A stretch of DNA of 54,120 bases from Candidatus Melainabacteria bacterium RIFCSPLOWO2_02_FULL_35_15 (GTDB lineage Bacteria; Cyanobacteriota; Vampirovibrionia; 2-02-FULL-35-15): the NCBI GenBank assembly GCA_001784585.1, contig MFRN01000040.1, positions 1 through 54,120 of the forward strand. The letters run 5' to 3'. Under the pieces are notes generated by a model. The model was not told the origin of the DNA, made no database searches, and worked only from the letters and a program-made list of their open reading frames with translations. Of this stretch, positions 46,201-54,120 are shown in pieces; the first letter of the stretch is position 1; each line of letters begins with the position of its first letter. The position numbers and the translations under genes were made by a program.

Positions 46201-46803
46201 ATGCCTAATCAAAAATCAAAAAATCAATTACAAAAACTAAAACCAAGGATTATTTCCTGGCTTAAAGAAAACATAACCCAGAAACGCTTTAATCATATTG
46301 TAAGAGTTTCAAAGACTGCAAAAAAATATGCAAAGAAATTAAAACTTGATCAATATAAAGCAGAGCTTGCAGGATGGCTTCATGATTGCGCCAAAGAAAT
46401 GACTAATCAGCAGCTTTTACGACTTGCAAGAAAGAAAAGAATAAAGCTGGATGAAGTTGATTTTATAAATCCTCATGTTTTACATGCCAGGGTTAGTGCA
46501 GTAATTGCAAAAGAAAAATTTGGCATAAGGGATCCTGATATTTTAGGAGGAATTCGTTGCCATACTTTAGCTGAACCAAATATGAGTAAACCAGTGATGT
46601 TGCTTTATCTTGCTGATGCTATAGAACCAGGCAGGGATAAAAAATGGATTCAGCCTGTAATAAAAACCTTAAAAAACGAAGGGCTGGAAAAAGCAGTTTT
46701 GCAGGCAATGGATCAAAAACTATCAGAGGTAATTAAAAAAGGAAGGGCTATTCATCCTTTTACAATTAATGCAAGGAACTGGTTAATTGAAAAAATCATG
46801 TAG
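46201..46803 (+). CDS. yqeK: YqeK-family HD-domain Ap4A hydrolase
   Basis: A 200-residue protein. Metal ligands are FNHIVRVSKTAKKYA (first His), AGWLHDCAKEM (the HD pair) and GIRCHTLAEPNMSKPVMLL (His), then LADAIEPGRD (Asp); this order is that of YqeK, a diadenosine tetraphosphatase often next to nadD and rsfS. Here it follows pheS by seven bases and those partners are not in the window. Residues 1-25 are basic and glutamine-rich. Confidence 0.88.
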   Translation: MPNQKSKNQLQKLKPRIISWLKENITQKRFNHIVRVSKTAKKYAKKLKLDQYKAELAGWLHDCAKEMTNQQLLRLARKKRIKLDEVDFINPHVLHARVSAVIAKEKFGIRDPDILGGIRCHTLAEPNMSKPVMLLYLADAIEPGRDKKWIQPVIKTLKNEGLEKAVLQAMDQKLSEVIKKGRAIHPFTINARNWLIEKIM

Positions 46804-46819
46804 CATAAATTTTTATGCT
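46802..46819. terminator. Short AT-rich hairpin between convergent genes
   Basis: AGCATAA (46802-46808) pairs with TTATGCT (46813-46819), loop ATTT; it spans the last bases of yqeK and the stop of the kinase gene. AT-rich and without a long T tract, so only a weak bidirectional terminator. Confidence 0.35.
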
Positions 46820-47994
46820 GATTCCAGTGATTGCAGGGAGATTGATGCCGGGTCTTTAAATTCTTTTGGAATAAGAACTCTAAAGATTGAGCCTTTGTTA
46901 GGCTTACTTTCCACAAATACTTGTCCGCCAAGCACAGTCACAAGTTTTTTTGCAAGTGCAAGCCCGATCCCAAGCCCTCCGTACGATCTGGTAATGGAAT
47001 CATCTACCTGCCAGAACTTATCAAATATGTATGAGATATTTGACTTTGAAATTCCAATTCCTTCATCCTGAATCTTAAACTCAATAAACAAATTCTGGTG
47101 TACTTTTGCTGAAACCAGAACTTTTGTGTTTTTATTTGAGAATTTAATGGAGTTGGAAATTATGTTCAGGAGGATTTTTTCAATCATATTTTTATCTGAT
47201 TCAAGCTGAATGTTTTTATCCTCCAGCACAAAGTCTACATTGATTTTTTTCTTCATCGCAAGAGGTGTAGTTACCTGTGATAAATAGTTAAATATTTCTT
47301 CTATATTTAATATTTCACAAGAAGGATTATTTCCGCTTTTTTCAGTGTTATCAAAATCCAATAGCTGATTGATTAAACCAAGCAATTGTTCACCGGCATC
47401 CTGAATTTGTTTTGTCATTAGTTTTTGCGGGTAATTTAACTCTCCCTGTAATCCCACCAGAAGAATATCTGCATAACCTAATATTGACTGCAGAGGCGTT
47501 TTTAATTCGTGAGAAACCTTGGAAATAAAATTTGATTTAATTTTGTCAAGTTCCTGAAGCTTTTTATTTTCTTTGCTAAGTTCTAATGATTCTGAAACTG
47601 CTTGTTTCAATCTAAGAGTTGCTTTTATACGTGACTTTAGTTCTGATGGCTGTATAGGCATAACAAAAAATTCATCTGCTCCCTGTTCTAAAGCAATAAC
47701 GCTTGCTTCCGGCGCATATGAACTCATCATAATGATTGGTATAAAAGGAAGAGATTTATTTGATCTGATCTTCTGGCATACTTCTATTCCATCTATATCC
47801 GGAAGGTTATAATCAAGCAATATAATATCCGGAATAAATGTTTCACAAATTTTTAATGCACTGATGCCATTTGTTGCTTGAAGTATTTCATAATTTTCAT
47901 TTCCAAGCCAGTAGTTTATTGCTGATCTGTTGTTGCTGTTATCGTCTACAATAAGAAGTTTGGTTTTTTTCTTTTTGACTTTTTGTGGATTCAC
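46813..47994 (-). CDS. Response-regulator/histidine-kinase hybrid (REC-HisKA-HATPase)
   Basis: A 393-residue protein. REC domain 11-128: acidic pair Asp17-Asp18, phospho-acceptor Asp61 in IILLDYNLPD, Ser91. The usual Lys of the last active-site loop (TKP) is replaced: the sequence reads FFVMPIQPSELKSRI, with Met112. A short coiled coil follows, then HisKA with His162 in KVSHELKTPLQSILGYA and HATPase motifs DEGIGISKSN and GGLGIGLALAKKL. GTG start with GAGG upstream. It is divergent from another sensor kinase gene over a 360-base gap; the two may form one phosphorelay. Confidence 0.88.
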   Translation of the reverse strand: MNPQKVKKKKTKLLIVDDNSNNRSAINYWLGNENYEILQATNGISALKICETFIPDIILLDYNLPDIDGIEVCQKIRSNKSLPFIPIIMMSSYAPEASVIALEQGADEFFVMPIQPSELKSRIKATLRLKQAVSESLELSKENKKLQELDKIKSNFISKVSHELKTPLQSILGYADILLVGLQGELNYPQKLMTKQIQDAGEQLLGLINQLLDFDNTEKSGNNPSCEILNIEEIFNYLSQVTTPLAMKKKINVDFVLEDKNIQLESDKNMIEKILLNIISNSIKFSNKNTKVLVSAKVHQNLFIEFKIQDEGIGISKSNISYIFDKFWQVDDSITRSYGGLGIGLALAKKLVTVLGGQVFVESKPNKGSIFRVLIPKEFKDPASISLQSLESA

Positions 47995-48354
47995 TGTGCC
48001 TCTACTTTAAATAGGCCTGCGATTCATTTTTTGGGCCTTTAACAGACTTTGAGACTGCAAGATAATACGAACTCAACATAATCTCAAATTTGGTTAATAA
48101 ATTTGTGTTCCGTGCTTTGAGTATAAAATTTTCAACATTCAATAGCAACCCTCTTTCTGTATGAAAAATTTAAACTGGTTTTTGAAACTTAAATTCGCTC
48201 AGCGATTATAGAATTTGTGTAGTTTTATCAAAATTGTAATGTGCTTTGTAAGCTCCTAATACAATTACTGTATATCAGTTAAATCTATTTAACCCAAATA
48301 AATACAATGCATTTTATGCTGATTGCAATATGACTTTTTACAGCTTGGTAAATT
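47995..48354. other. 360-base gap between divergent kinase genes
   Basis: No open frame or RNA gene recognised. It contains GTTAAAT (48278-48284) and ATTTAAC (48287-48293), a palindrome with a two-base spacer that could bind a regulator, and a TATAAAAT stretch at 48122. It presumably holds the promoters of both kinases. Confidence 0.4.
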
Positions 48355-49698
48355 ATGCAGTTAGCTACAAAACAAAAAATTCAACCTGAGCAGACAAATA
48401 TTGAAAAAACCCTGAAGAGGCTAAAAGCAATTGAGGAAATATCAAACACCTGTTCAGCTTTATTTACCTCTGACTTAGCACTGGCTTCACATAAAGTACT
48501 TCAGCCTTTTTGTGAATTAACTGATGCTGACTACGGAATAGTTTTTCTTTTAAGGGATCCTGATAATCAGATGTACGTAGAAGCAGTATACGGGCTACCT
48601 GAAGAATATAAAGAAACCAGAAATAATAAAAAAATATTAAATCTCTATTCACGGGATGTTCGCGATAACTGGCCTTCAATCAGGGCAATGTTAAGAAAAC
48701 AAATTGTGATTATTAAAAATATGGATCAAATGAATATGAGTTTTTCTAAATATTTTATGGATACCATAAAACCAGATAAGGTAACTTCAGTTGCTGCAGT
48801 TCCAATAATAATTAATGAAAAAGCAGTAGGGACAATTACAAAATACTATATAAAACCTCATGCTTTCGATGATGAAGAACTCTCTTTTATGAGAACCACT
48901 GCAAATATAATTACAAATACAATTGAAAAAAATTATCTTTTAGAATCTGCCAAAAAATCCGAAAAAGAACTGGCTCTTGCAAATGATGTTTTAAGGCAGG
49001 TAAACCAGGAGCTGGATTCATTTGTTTATATTGCATCGCATGATTTAAGAGAACCTTTAAGAACTATTGAGAGTTTTGTAAGTGTTATTCAGGATGATTC
49101 AGAAATTTCAAATTTAAACAGAAAACAAAAAGATTGCCTTTCAAGAATAGTAAATGCTACACAAAGAATGAGAAATCTTATAGAAGATTTAACAAATCTG
49201 GCAAGGGTTACCAGGGACATAAAAGAAAGAGAACATGAAATTGTAGATTTAAATATACTCTTAATTGAGGTTCAGTTTGAATTAACTGCATTTATCGACA
49301 AAAACAACGCAAAGGTAATTGCTGTAAATAAACTACCGTCCGTAGTTGGCAATAAAGAAAAAATAAAATCTGTATTTAAAAATTTAATTTCAAATGGAAT
49401 AAAATTCAATAAATCAAAAGTCCCACTAATTCAAATCAGCACAAAAGAAGATAATACAATGCCTTCAAATAAGGTTTGCATTTGTATTACAGACAATGGA
49501 ATTGGAATTGATAAAAAATATTATGAAAAGATTTTTGGTTTATTTCAAAGATTACATACTCAGGAAGAATATGAAGGAACAGGAGCCGGACTTGCAATTG
49601 TAAAAAAAAGACTGGAGAAATATAATTGTGAGATTTGGCTGGAATCCGAGCTGGAAAAAGGCAGCAAATTCTTTTTTACTTTAATTAGAAATAATTAG
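48355..49698 (+). CDS. GAF-domain sensor histidine kinase
   Basis: A 447-residue protein. A GAF domain covers about residues 25-195 (LTDADYGIVFLLRD, VAAVPIIINEKAVGTIT), then a coiled linker and HisKA with His229 in YIASHDLREPLRTIESFVSV. The HATPase domain has SVFKNLISNGIKFN, TDNGIGIDKKYYEKIFGLF and GTGAGLAIVKKRLEKY. It is soluble and the ligand of the GAF domain is unknown; it lacks the Cys needed for covalent bilin in an obvious position. Divergent from the REC-containing kinase gene. Confidence 0.9.
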   Translation: MQLATKQKIQPEQTNIEKTLKRLKAIEEISNTCSALFTSDLALASHKVLQPFCELTDADYGIVFLLRDPDNQMYVEAVYGLPEEYKETRNNKKILNLYSRDVRDNWPSIRAMLRKQIVIIKNMDQMNMSFSKYFMDTIKPDKVTSVAAVPIIINEKAVGTITKYYIKPHAFDDEELSFMRTTANIITNTIEKNYLLESAKKSEKELALANDVLRQVNQELDSFVYIASHDLREPLRTIESFVSVIQDDSEISNLNRKQKDCLSRIVNATQRMRNLIEDLTNLARVTRDIKEREHEIVDLNILLIEVQFELTAFIDKNNAKVIAVNKLPSVVGNKEKIKSVFKNLISNGIKFNKSKVPLIQISTKEDNTMPSNKVCICITDNGIGIDKKYYEKIFGLFQRLHTQEEYEGTGAGLAIVKKRLEKYNCEIWLESELEKGSKFFFTLIRNN

Positions 49699-49998
49699 TA
49701 CAAAGGTCACACCTAAACTCTTTAAGACGACATAATATGCTTAATTCTTAGGCTCAACCCCTTTTATCCTAGTTCTTATAGGTGATATTTTAAAAAGTTA
49801 TTTTATAAGAAAAGGCTCTTTGGGTAAAAAAGATTAGAACTTTTGTTTGTCAGTGAATCTAAGGAGATTTAACCGTGAGATAACAAAAGTAGTTTATTTT
49901 AATAAGGATTAGATAATTATCCTTTTAAGTAAAAATTTATGGGCCTAAAATAATAAAAGACAGGGGGTTGATCAACAAGCAGTTGATCAAAAATAAAT
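49699..49998 (+). promoter_or_regulatory. 300-base leader region before the lysine-poor protein gene
   Basis: Contains ACTTTTGTT (49839-49847) and AACAAAAGT (49882-49890), a perfect 9-base inverted repeat whose loop holds AAGGAG (49861-49866) and a three-codon GTG-AGA-TAA. Just before the start codon TTGATCAAC (49968-49976) and GTTGATCAA (49982-49990) form a second perfect hairpin with a five-base loop. There is no normal ribosome site before the ATG at 49999. I see no known riboswitch pattern. Confidence 0.5.
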
Positions 49999-52218
49999 AT
50001 GCCGAATGTAGGGATTGATGTACATGCAAGAAATATAGGTAATCTGCTTGCAGCAGCAGGACCAAACCGTGCTGCAAGACAACAAGCAATAGCAATATAT
50101 TTACAAGCCAACGTAGATCAATTTACAGGTAATCCTCAGCTTATTAATGGTGTAATTAACAGATTGCCAAATGCAGCAGGACTAATAAGACAAGCAGTAA
50201 ATAGACTTCTTCCTCCTCCTCAATTACCACCCGGAATTATCATAGCTGATATAAATGCCAGAAGAATTTTTCACGGTGGGAATAGACCGGATAATGTTGA
50301 CAGGATGTGGGCTAATTTTACAAATGCAATGCGTGGCAGGGTTTTTAATATTAATGAACACACAAACGGTCTGGTACAAAGATGGTTAACTGGAGAAAGA
50401 CTTGAAAATGGCAGACCTGCTTCAGAAGGTACACCTGCTCAAAGAGGTACTGCACTGGCACATGCCGGCTGGCGTGATAATTTTTTCTCTGCTATGGAGC
50501 TGGCTGCTGTTTTTCAATATTCACAAACTTTAAATGAAAACGATAGAACTCAGTTTCAGCAGGCATTTGTTCAGGAGTTTACTAAAGAAGTACAAAGAAA
50601 ATTCCCCGGGCAGGAACGGTACATCCTGATGCAGTTTACCCGCTTCATAAATAATACAAACTGGGATAGTAATGATCCAATAACACAGGGATTCAGAACT
50701 TTTATGAATTCCCTTATGAACGGACAAGGAGAAGCTTCACTTACACCAGAACAAACAAGACAGCTTCAAAATAATCCAGGCACAATGGTAGTATTAGCTA
50801 CATATGATATTCCTGATGAAAGAGGTAATTTTGGAGCTGCCTGCTTAGTAGGCAGCTATGAAAGGCAAGCTAATGGTGAGTTAAAATTTCAAACCAGAGT
50901 AATTTCTCACAGACCAGGCCCACCACAAAACAGGTGGAGATTTGATTTTGGTCAGGTTCAGCAGCCAGCACAGCCAAATCGGCAGCCTGCTCCAGGATTT
51001 GGAAACTTATTAGAATGGATTCAGCAATGGTTACAACAGTTACAACCAGTGCCCCCTGTACAGCCACAGCCTGCTGGTGGAGTCGGAAGACCACAACCAC
51101 CCATTCAGAGAATTAATCTCTCATCATTAAGTAGAAATGGAGGGGTACTTAGAAATTTACCTCCCGGGTTTTCATTTAGAGTTGGTACCGATGTAAATGC
51201 ACCGGTTCTTCGTCCAGGCGAAGTAGATCCAAGAACAGGAATATCAATTAATGCTATGGGTGGATATTCAATGCCTGATAGTACACCTCTAGGTACAAGA
51301 GTATCTATTTTAGATGCTAATGGAAGAGTAGTAGGAGTAACTACTGTAGAAAATGCAATTACAGAAGCTAACAGAAGAAGACACATTACACCTGGTGGCA
51401 CTGAAAGAATTGATTTTGGCGGAAATCCGCCACGATTTAGTGTAAGGATTAATAATGGACAACCATTAGATCCAGATGGCGTCTCACGCTCCGGAATAAA
51501 AGTACATGCAGACGGCAGAATAGAAGTAGCAGCTAGTGCACTCACCGGTACTACTATTACCTTGAGAACAGAGTCCGGACAGGAGATAACAAGAGTAGTT
51601 GAGCCGGATATTAATACAACCGGACTTGCAGAAGGAGCTGCTAATCTTGACTCTAGACTGGAGGTACCTGCTGCATTAAACCTTCGGGTAAGATTACTCG
51701 GTGATCAAAATCCACCAAGAAACTTAACCAATGAATGGCAAGATCTGGGAAATGATATTAGAGTAAGAAGAGGACCTGGTGGAGAAGTTCAATTTAACAG
51801 AGTTCCAGGAGCTCCTGATGTAGGTGTAATCCCGTTAGAATTTACAACAGAGGGTGGACAGTCAGCTATTGTGCAGTACGATGTACAGCCACCTGCTGTA
51901 CCAGATCAAGCTCTTGGAGATCCGTTGAACCCGGTTGCTCCTTTAAATGGCAGGCTTTTATTACCACCGGGAGTAAGGATTACCGGGGTTAGACTAGAAA
52001 GATCTGCTTTAGGAATACCAGAAGAAGCAAATTTTACCGATGTCAATCTTGGTAATACAGAGTTTAATCCTCTTCATCATGCCAGTGGATTTACAGTTTC
52101 AGCCGATGGACACATCGATGCAACTGTTTTGGCCGACAATGCAATCTTTGTTATTAGGTTATCCGACGGGCGTGAATTAAGAGTAACTACTTCTAACCCC
52201 GGGTTTCCTCCTGTCTAA
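49999..52218 (+). CDS. Lysine-poor repeat protein of unknown function
   Basis: A 739-residue protein not recognised. It has only four Lys but many Arg, Asn, Gln and Pro, unlike the Lys-rich neighbours. Residues 1-330 form a mostly helical domain (ARNIGNLLAAAGPNRAARQQ). A Gln/Pro linker covers about 330-375. The last 365 residues hold four diverged repeats, spaced about 85-113 residues, each with a V-x-x-DG-x-I ... L-x-x-x-G-x-E pattern: from about 416, IKVHADGRIEVAAS from about 500, IRVRRGPGGEVQF from about 585, and FTVSADGHIDATV from about 698. They look like beta-sandwich domains. No signal peptide or membrane helix. Start ATG at 49999; 138 bases to the next gene. Confidence 0.75.
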   Translation: MPNVGIDVHARNIGNLLAAAGPNRAARQQAIAIYLQANVDQFTGNPQLINGVINRLPNAAGLIRQAVNRLLPPPQLPPGIIIADINARRIFHGGNRPDNVDRMWANFTNAMRGRVFNINEHTNGLVQRWLTGERLENGRPASEGTPAQRGTALAHAGWRDNFFSAMELAAVFQYSQTLNENDRTQFQQAFVQEFTKEVQRKFPGQERYILMQFTRFINNTNWDSNDPITQGFRTFMNSLMNGQGEASLTPEQTRQLQNNPGTMVVLATYDIPDERGNFGAACLVGSYERQANGELKFQTRVISHRPGPPQNRWRFDFGQVQQPAQPNRQPAPGFGNLLEWIQQWLQQLQPVPPVQPQPAGGVGRPQPPIQRINLSSLSRNGGVLRNLPPGFSFRVGTDVNAPVLRPGEVDPRTGISINAMGGYSMPDSTPLGTRVSILDANGRVVGVTTVENAITEANRRRHITPGGTERIDFGGNPPRFSVRINNGQPLDPDGVSRSGIKVHADGRIEVAASALTGTTITLRTESGQEITRVVEPDINTTGLAEGAANLDSRLEVPAALNLRVRLLGDQNPPRNLTNEWQDLGNDIRVRRGPGGEVQFNRVPGAPDVGVIPLEFTTEGGQSAIVQYDVQPPAVPDQALGDPLNPVAPLNGRLLLPPGVRITGVRLERSALGIPEEANFTDVNLGNTEFNPLHHASGFTVSADGHIDATVLADNAIFVIRLSDGRELRVTTSNPGFPPV

Positions 52219-52356
52219 AAACATATATTTTCTAACAATTGATTTAAGATAAACCTCAAATTTTTGATTGGAATTATTACATTTATAACTTTGTAGAAAT
52301 TACTGAGGAACAAGTCTTTTTTGTCATCTTCTACTACATACCAGGGGAGAAAAAAT

Positions 52357-53043
52357 ATGATGGAAGGAACTAAACACATGATACTTGACTGGACGTCAGC
52401 TTTACAGGCAGCACTAACAACACTTTTGGAAAAAATATCATCAGTACTACCAAATCTAATAGGTGCAATCTTAATTTTACTTATAGGTTCAATAATTGCA
52501 ATGTTATTGGGCAGCCTTGTTGGTACCGGGGTTAAAAAATTAAAAATTGATACTGCTTTGGAAAAAACACTTTTATATCCTGTATCGGAAAATCTTGGTA
52601 TAAAAATAAGTACTTCCAGATTATTTAGTGAACTTGTCAAATGGTTTATTCTGATTATTGTTTTTATTGCTGCTGCAGATGTAGCAAATATGTCTCAGAT
52701 AACAGACTTCTTCAATGAAGTTTTAATGTATCTTCCAAATGTATTTGTAGCTGTAGTCATTCTGCTTGTAGCATCATTGCTTGCAACCTTCGTAGCAAAC
52801 TTAATTACTACTTCGTTTAAAGATGAGCTTGGTTACTTGTCAGGCATTGCAAAGTTTGCAATTTTTACATTTGCAATTCTTGCTGCAATGAATCAGCTTC
52901 AAATTTCAAGACCGCTGGTTGAGATATTATTTACAGGTATTGTTGCAACCGGTGTTTTAGCATTCGGTCTGGGCGGCAAAGATGTAGCTGGCGATATAGT
53001 AAAGAAAATCTACGATGATTTTCAAAGCCGCAAGCGTAAATAA
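52357..53043 (+). CDS. CmpX/MscS-related membrane protein with TM_helix repeats
   Basis: A 228-residue protein with four hydrophobic helices. VLPNLIGAILILLIGSIIAMLL and YLPNVFVAVVILLVASLLAT are two copies of the TM_helix repeat, and VLAFGLGGKDVAGDIVKKIY is the pore-helix-like glycine motif seen in MscS-type channels. The MscS beta-domain is missing, so it is either a small channel or an osmotic sensor. I chose ATG at 52357, after AGGGGAG at 52343-52349, rather than the TTG at 52321. A stem-loop with strand-specific wobbles follows the gene. Confidence 0.82.
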   Translation: MMEGTKHMILDWTSALQAALTTLLEKISSVLPNLIGAILILLIGSIIAMLLGSLVGTGVKKLKIDTALEKTLLYPVSENLGIKISTSRLFSELVKWFILIIVFIAAADVANMSQITDFFNEVLMYLPNVFVAVVILLVASLLATFVANLITTSFKDELGYLSGIAKFAIFTFAILAAMNQLQISRPLVEILFTGIVATGVLAFGLGGKDVAGDIVKKIYDDFQSRKRK

Positions 53044-53061
53044 ATAGTAGTACAAACTATT

Positions 53062-53099
53062 GCAGATGGTGCATAATCCAGTCATTATGTGCTATCTGC
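53062..53099 (+). terminator. 16-pair stem-loop after the CmpX-like gene
   Basis: Arms GCAGATGGTGCATAAT (53062-53077) and ATTATGTGCTATCTGC (53084-53099), loop CCAGTC. Thirteen pairs are Watson-Crick and three are G-U wobbles valid only in plus-strand RNA. No long T tract follows, so it may protect or process the mRNA rather than terminate it. Confidence 0.5.
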
Positions 53100-53232
53100 G
53101 ATACATTTATTTCAGCATTTAAGATTTACATAATTAAATTTTTATAAAAATTTCCTTAATTTTTATTTTTATCCTTTATATTTATTAAGCTTGCAATGAT
53201 GCAAAAGATTTTATGTAGGAAAGAAGTAAGCA

Positions 53233-53445
53233 ATGAACACGCAAGCTATAGGACAAGCCATAAAACACAGAATTGGATCAAATCAAATTTTACTGGGAAA
53301 CGGAACACCAAACCATATACAAATAGGTGGCTCTCCAAGAAAATATTATGAGCTACAACAAGCTATTGCAGCAGTTCAAACACTTTATCCAGATTCACGA
53401 TTAGATATAAGCTCTGCTTGTGAATATTTAAGAGATAGAAAATAA
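53233..53445 (+). CDS. Small hypothetical protein
   Basis: A 70-residue soluble protein. A GGAAAG sequence lies 9 bases before the ATG. The sequence has a glycine-asparagine patch (GSNQILLGNGTPNHIQIGG) followed by helices (YYELQQAIAAVQTLYPD). No family recognised. It lies between a membrane-channel gene and a broken ATPase gene, in a region where the genes are short and unrecognised. Confidence 0.5.
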   Translation: MNTQAIGQAIKHRIGSNQILLGNGTPNHIQIGGSPRKYYELQQAIAAVQTLYPDSRLDISSACEYLRDRK

Positions 53446-53477
53446 AAATGACACACTAATATTATTTTTGCCGTAAA

Positions 53478-53509
53478 TTTGGCAGGGTATTGCCAAAAAT
53501 GGGTATAAT
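53478..53509 (+). promoter_or_regulatory. Palindromic operator-like site and minus-10 box before the ATPase remnant
   Basis: TTTGGCA (53478-53484) and TGCCAAA (53491-53497), separated by six bases, lie in the promoter spacer just upstream of TATAAT (53504-53509), which ends seven bases before the ATG at 53517. Placement suits a repressor site. Confidence 0.5.
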
Positions 53510-53516
53510 AAGAGAG

Positions 53517-53714
53517 ATGATAAATCGCCTTTTAAAAGTACCTTTAAACAAAAGCTGTTTTATATTTGGGCCAAGACAAGTTGGGAAAAGTACCTTTTTA
53601 AAAGATTTTTTTAAAAGGGAATCCTTTGCTTATTATGACTTGTTAAAGACATATTTACATACTGGACTTAGCTCCTGCTGCATGATTTATTACGGTAACG
53701 GATTGAGTAAATAA
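53517..53714 (+). pseudogene. Truncated AAA_14/DUF4143-type ATPase
   Basis: The frame from ATG at 53517 gives MINRLLKVPLNKSCFIFGP, then GPRQVGKSTFLKDFF with Walker A, then YYDLLKT, matching the start of AAA_14-DUF4143 ATPases, which are about 380-400 residues. After residue 45 the sequence no longer fits the family and TAA follows at 53712-53714. Only the N-terminal sixth is present, and no remainder is seen downstream in any frame of the window, so a deletion or recombination with other DNA is likely. Such genes often occur in many copies per genome and move. Not expected to be functional. Confidence 0.75.
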
Positions 53715-53781
53715 ATATACAATTTGCTTTAACAAAGCCATGTTAACCTAATAAAAAGATATTTAATGAGGAGTCGTTTTT

Positions 53782-54120
53782 ATGTCACAGAGTAATTTCC
53801 CACTTGTTGGTGCACCAAGTATGCCAAGCTTGAAACCACGAATAAATTTTAATGAGGTGACAAAACTCTTACAGGATGGAAGTTTAATCTATCTTATAGA
53901 CTACACATCAAATCCACCTGAAACAGACCCGCCAACAAAGCAGAAACCAGCAATGGTTTTTCAAGGCTATTTCCCAACTAACCCTAGGCAAGAACGAGCC
54001 GAAAGATTGCAAGAAGCAATAGACAAAATTGAAAAATTAGGATACAAAGTTGAAAGCTATCGGTTATCCTCACCTTCACAGAAAGATAGTTTTTTAGCTG
54101 GTTATTGTGCAGGTAAATAT
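53782..54120 (+). CDS. Hypothetical protein, 3' end outside the window
   Basis: 113 codons are visible from ATG at 53782 (after GAGGAG at 53768-53773, eight bases away) to the window edge without a stop. The first part is proline-rich (MSQSNFPLVGAPSMPSLKP); then NEVTKLLQDGSLIYLIDYTS and AERLQEAIDKIEKLGYKVES look like a beta-alpha fold with a helix; SFLAGYCAGKY continues beyond the edge. The family is not recognised. Confidence 0.6.
   Translation, partial: MSQSNFPLVGAPSMPSLKPRINFNEVTKLLQDGSLIYLIDYTSNPPETDPPTKQKPAMVFQGYFPTNPRQERAERLQEAIDKIEKLGYKVESYRLSSPSQKDSFLAGYCAGKY

Noticed and set aside
49699-49800. Possible c-di-GMP or other known riboswitch (GGTCACAC near the start)
   Set aside because: The rest of the conserved core is missing, so I could not support any known riboswitch class.
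51105-51545. 146-codon minus-strand frame inside the lysine-poor gene
   Set aside because: Long only because the opposite strand is repeat-like and rich in Pro/Gly/Arg codons; no start signal or family.

Overview
The window is AT-rich bacterial chromosome, mostly densely packed, and no phage, plasmid or rRNA genes were seen. A LptD/OstA-like outer-membrane protein with a signal peptide, an MlaD-type protein and type I signal peptidase point to a cell with two membranes. Some features (NurA, RecF-DciA-GyrB grouping, GTAGAGACGTT-like palindromes) recall Cyanobacteria/Melainabacteria-type lineages, but the sequence alone does not fix the phylum.

Bases 1-34,000 are an envelope and glycan region. 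The left block (1-9,862, plus strand) is one run of membrane glycosylation genes: three TMTC-like proteins (GT-C membrane domain plus TPR repeats, the first cut by the window edge), another large polytopic protein, a radical SAM/SPASM enzyme and an AglD-type membrane protein. It ends in a clear Rho-independent terminator. Then come argS with two small minus-strand companions, two tandem YfhO-family membrane proteins, a GT4 glycosyltransferase and two methyltransferases. From 30,026 down to 21,460 eight minus-strand genes form one tight operon: B12-type radical SAM, sugar-1-phosphate nucleotidyltransferase, GT2 polyprenyl-phosphate sugar transferase, GT-C transferase, NodU-type carbamoyltransferase, SxtJ-family protein, SGNH-fold protein and a 52-residue DUF5989 protein. 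asnB and a LptD-like protein close the region.

Bases 34,100-46,800 carry core genes: recF, dciA, gyrB, prs, tRNA-Val(UAC), lepB, a membrane methyltransferase, a thioredoxin-like protein, an MlaD protein, nurA, pheS and yqeK, with two unrecognised genes.

Bases 46,800-54,120 hold two divergent sensor kinases, a very lysine-poor 739-residue repeat protein, a CmpX/MscS-related membrane protein, small unknown genes and a truncated AAA_14 ATPase.

Other signals are several short palindromic elements, some inside reading frames, a duplicated gyrB tail separated by a hairpin element that recurs upstream of the tRNA, and many genes whose TATAAT-like box lies only 5-13 bases before the start codon, suggesting leaderless transcripts. 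All functions are inferred from sequence by eye; no database search was run.
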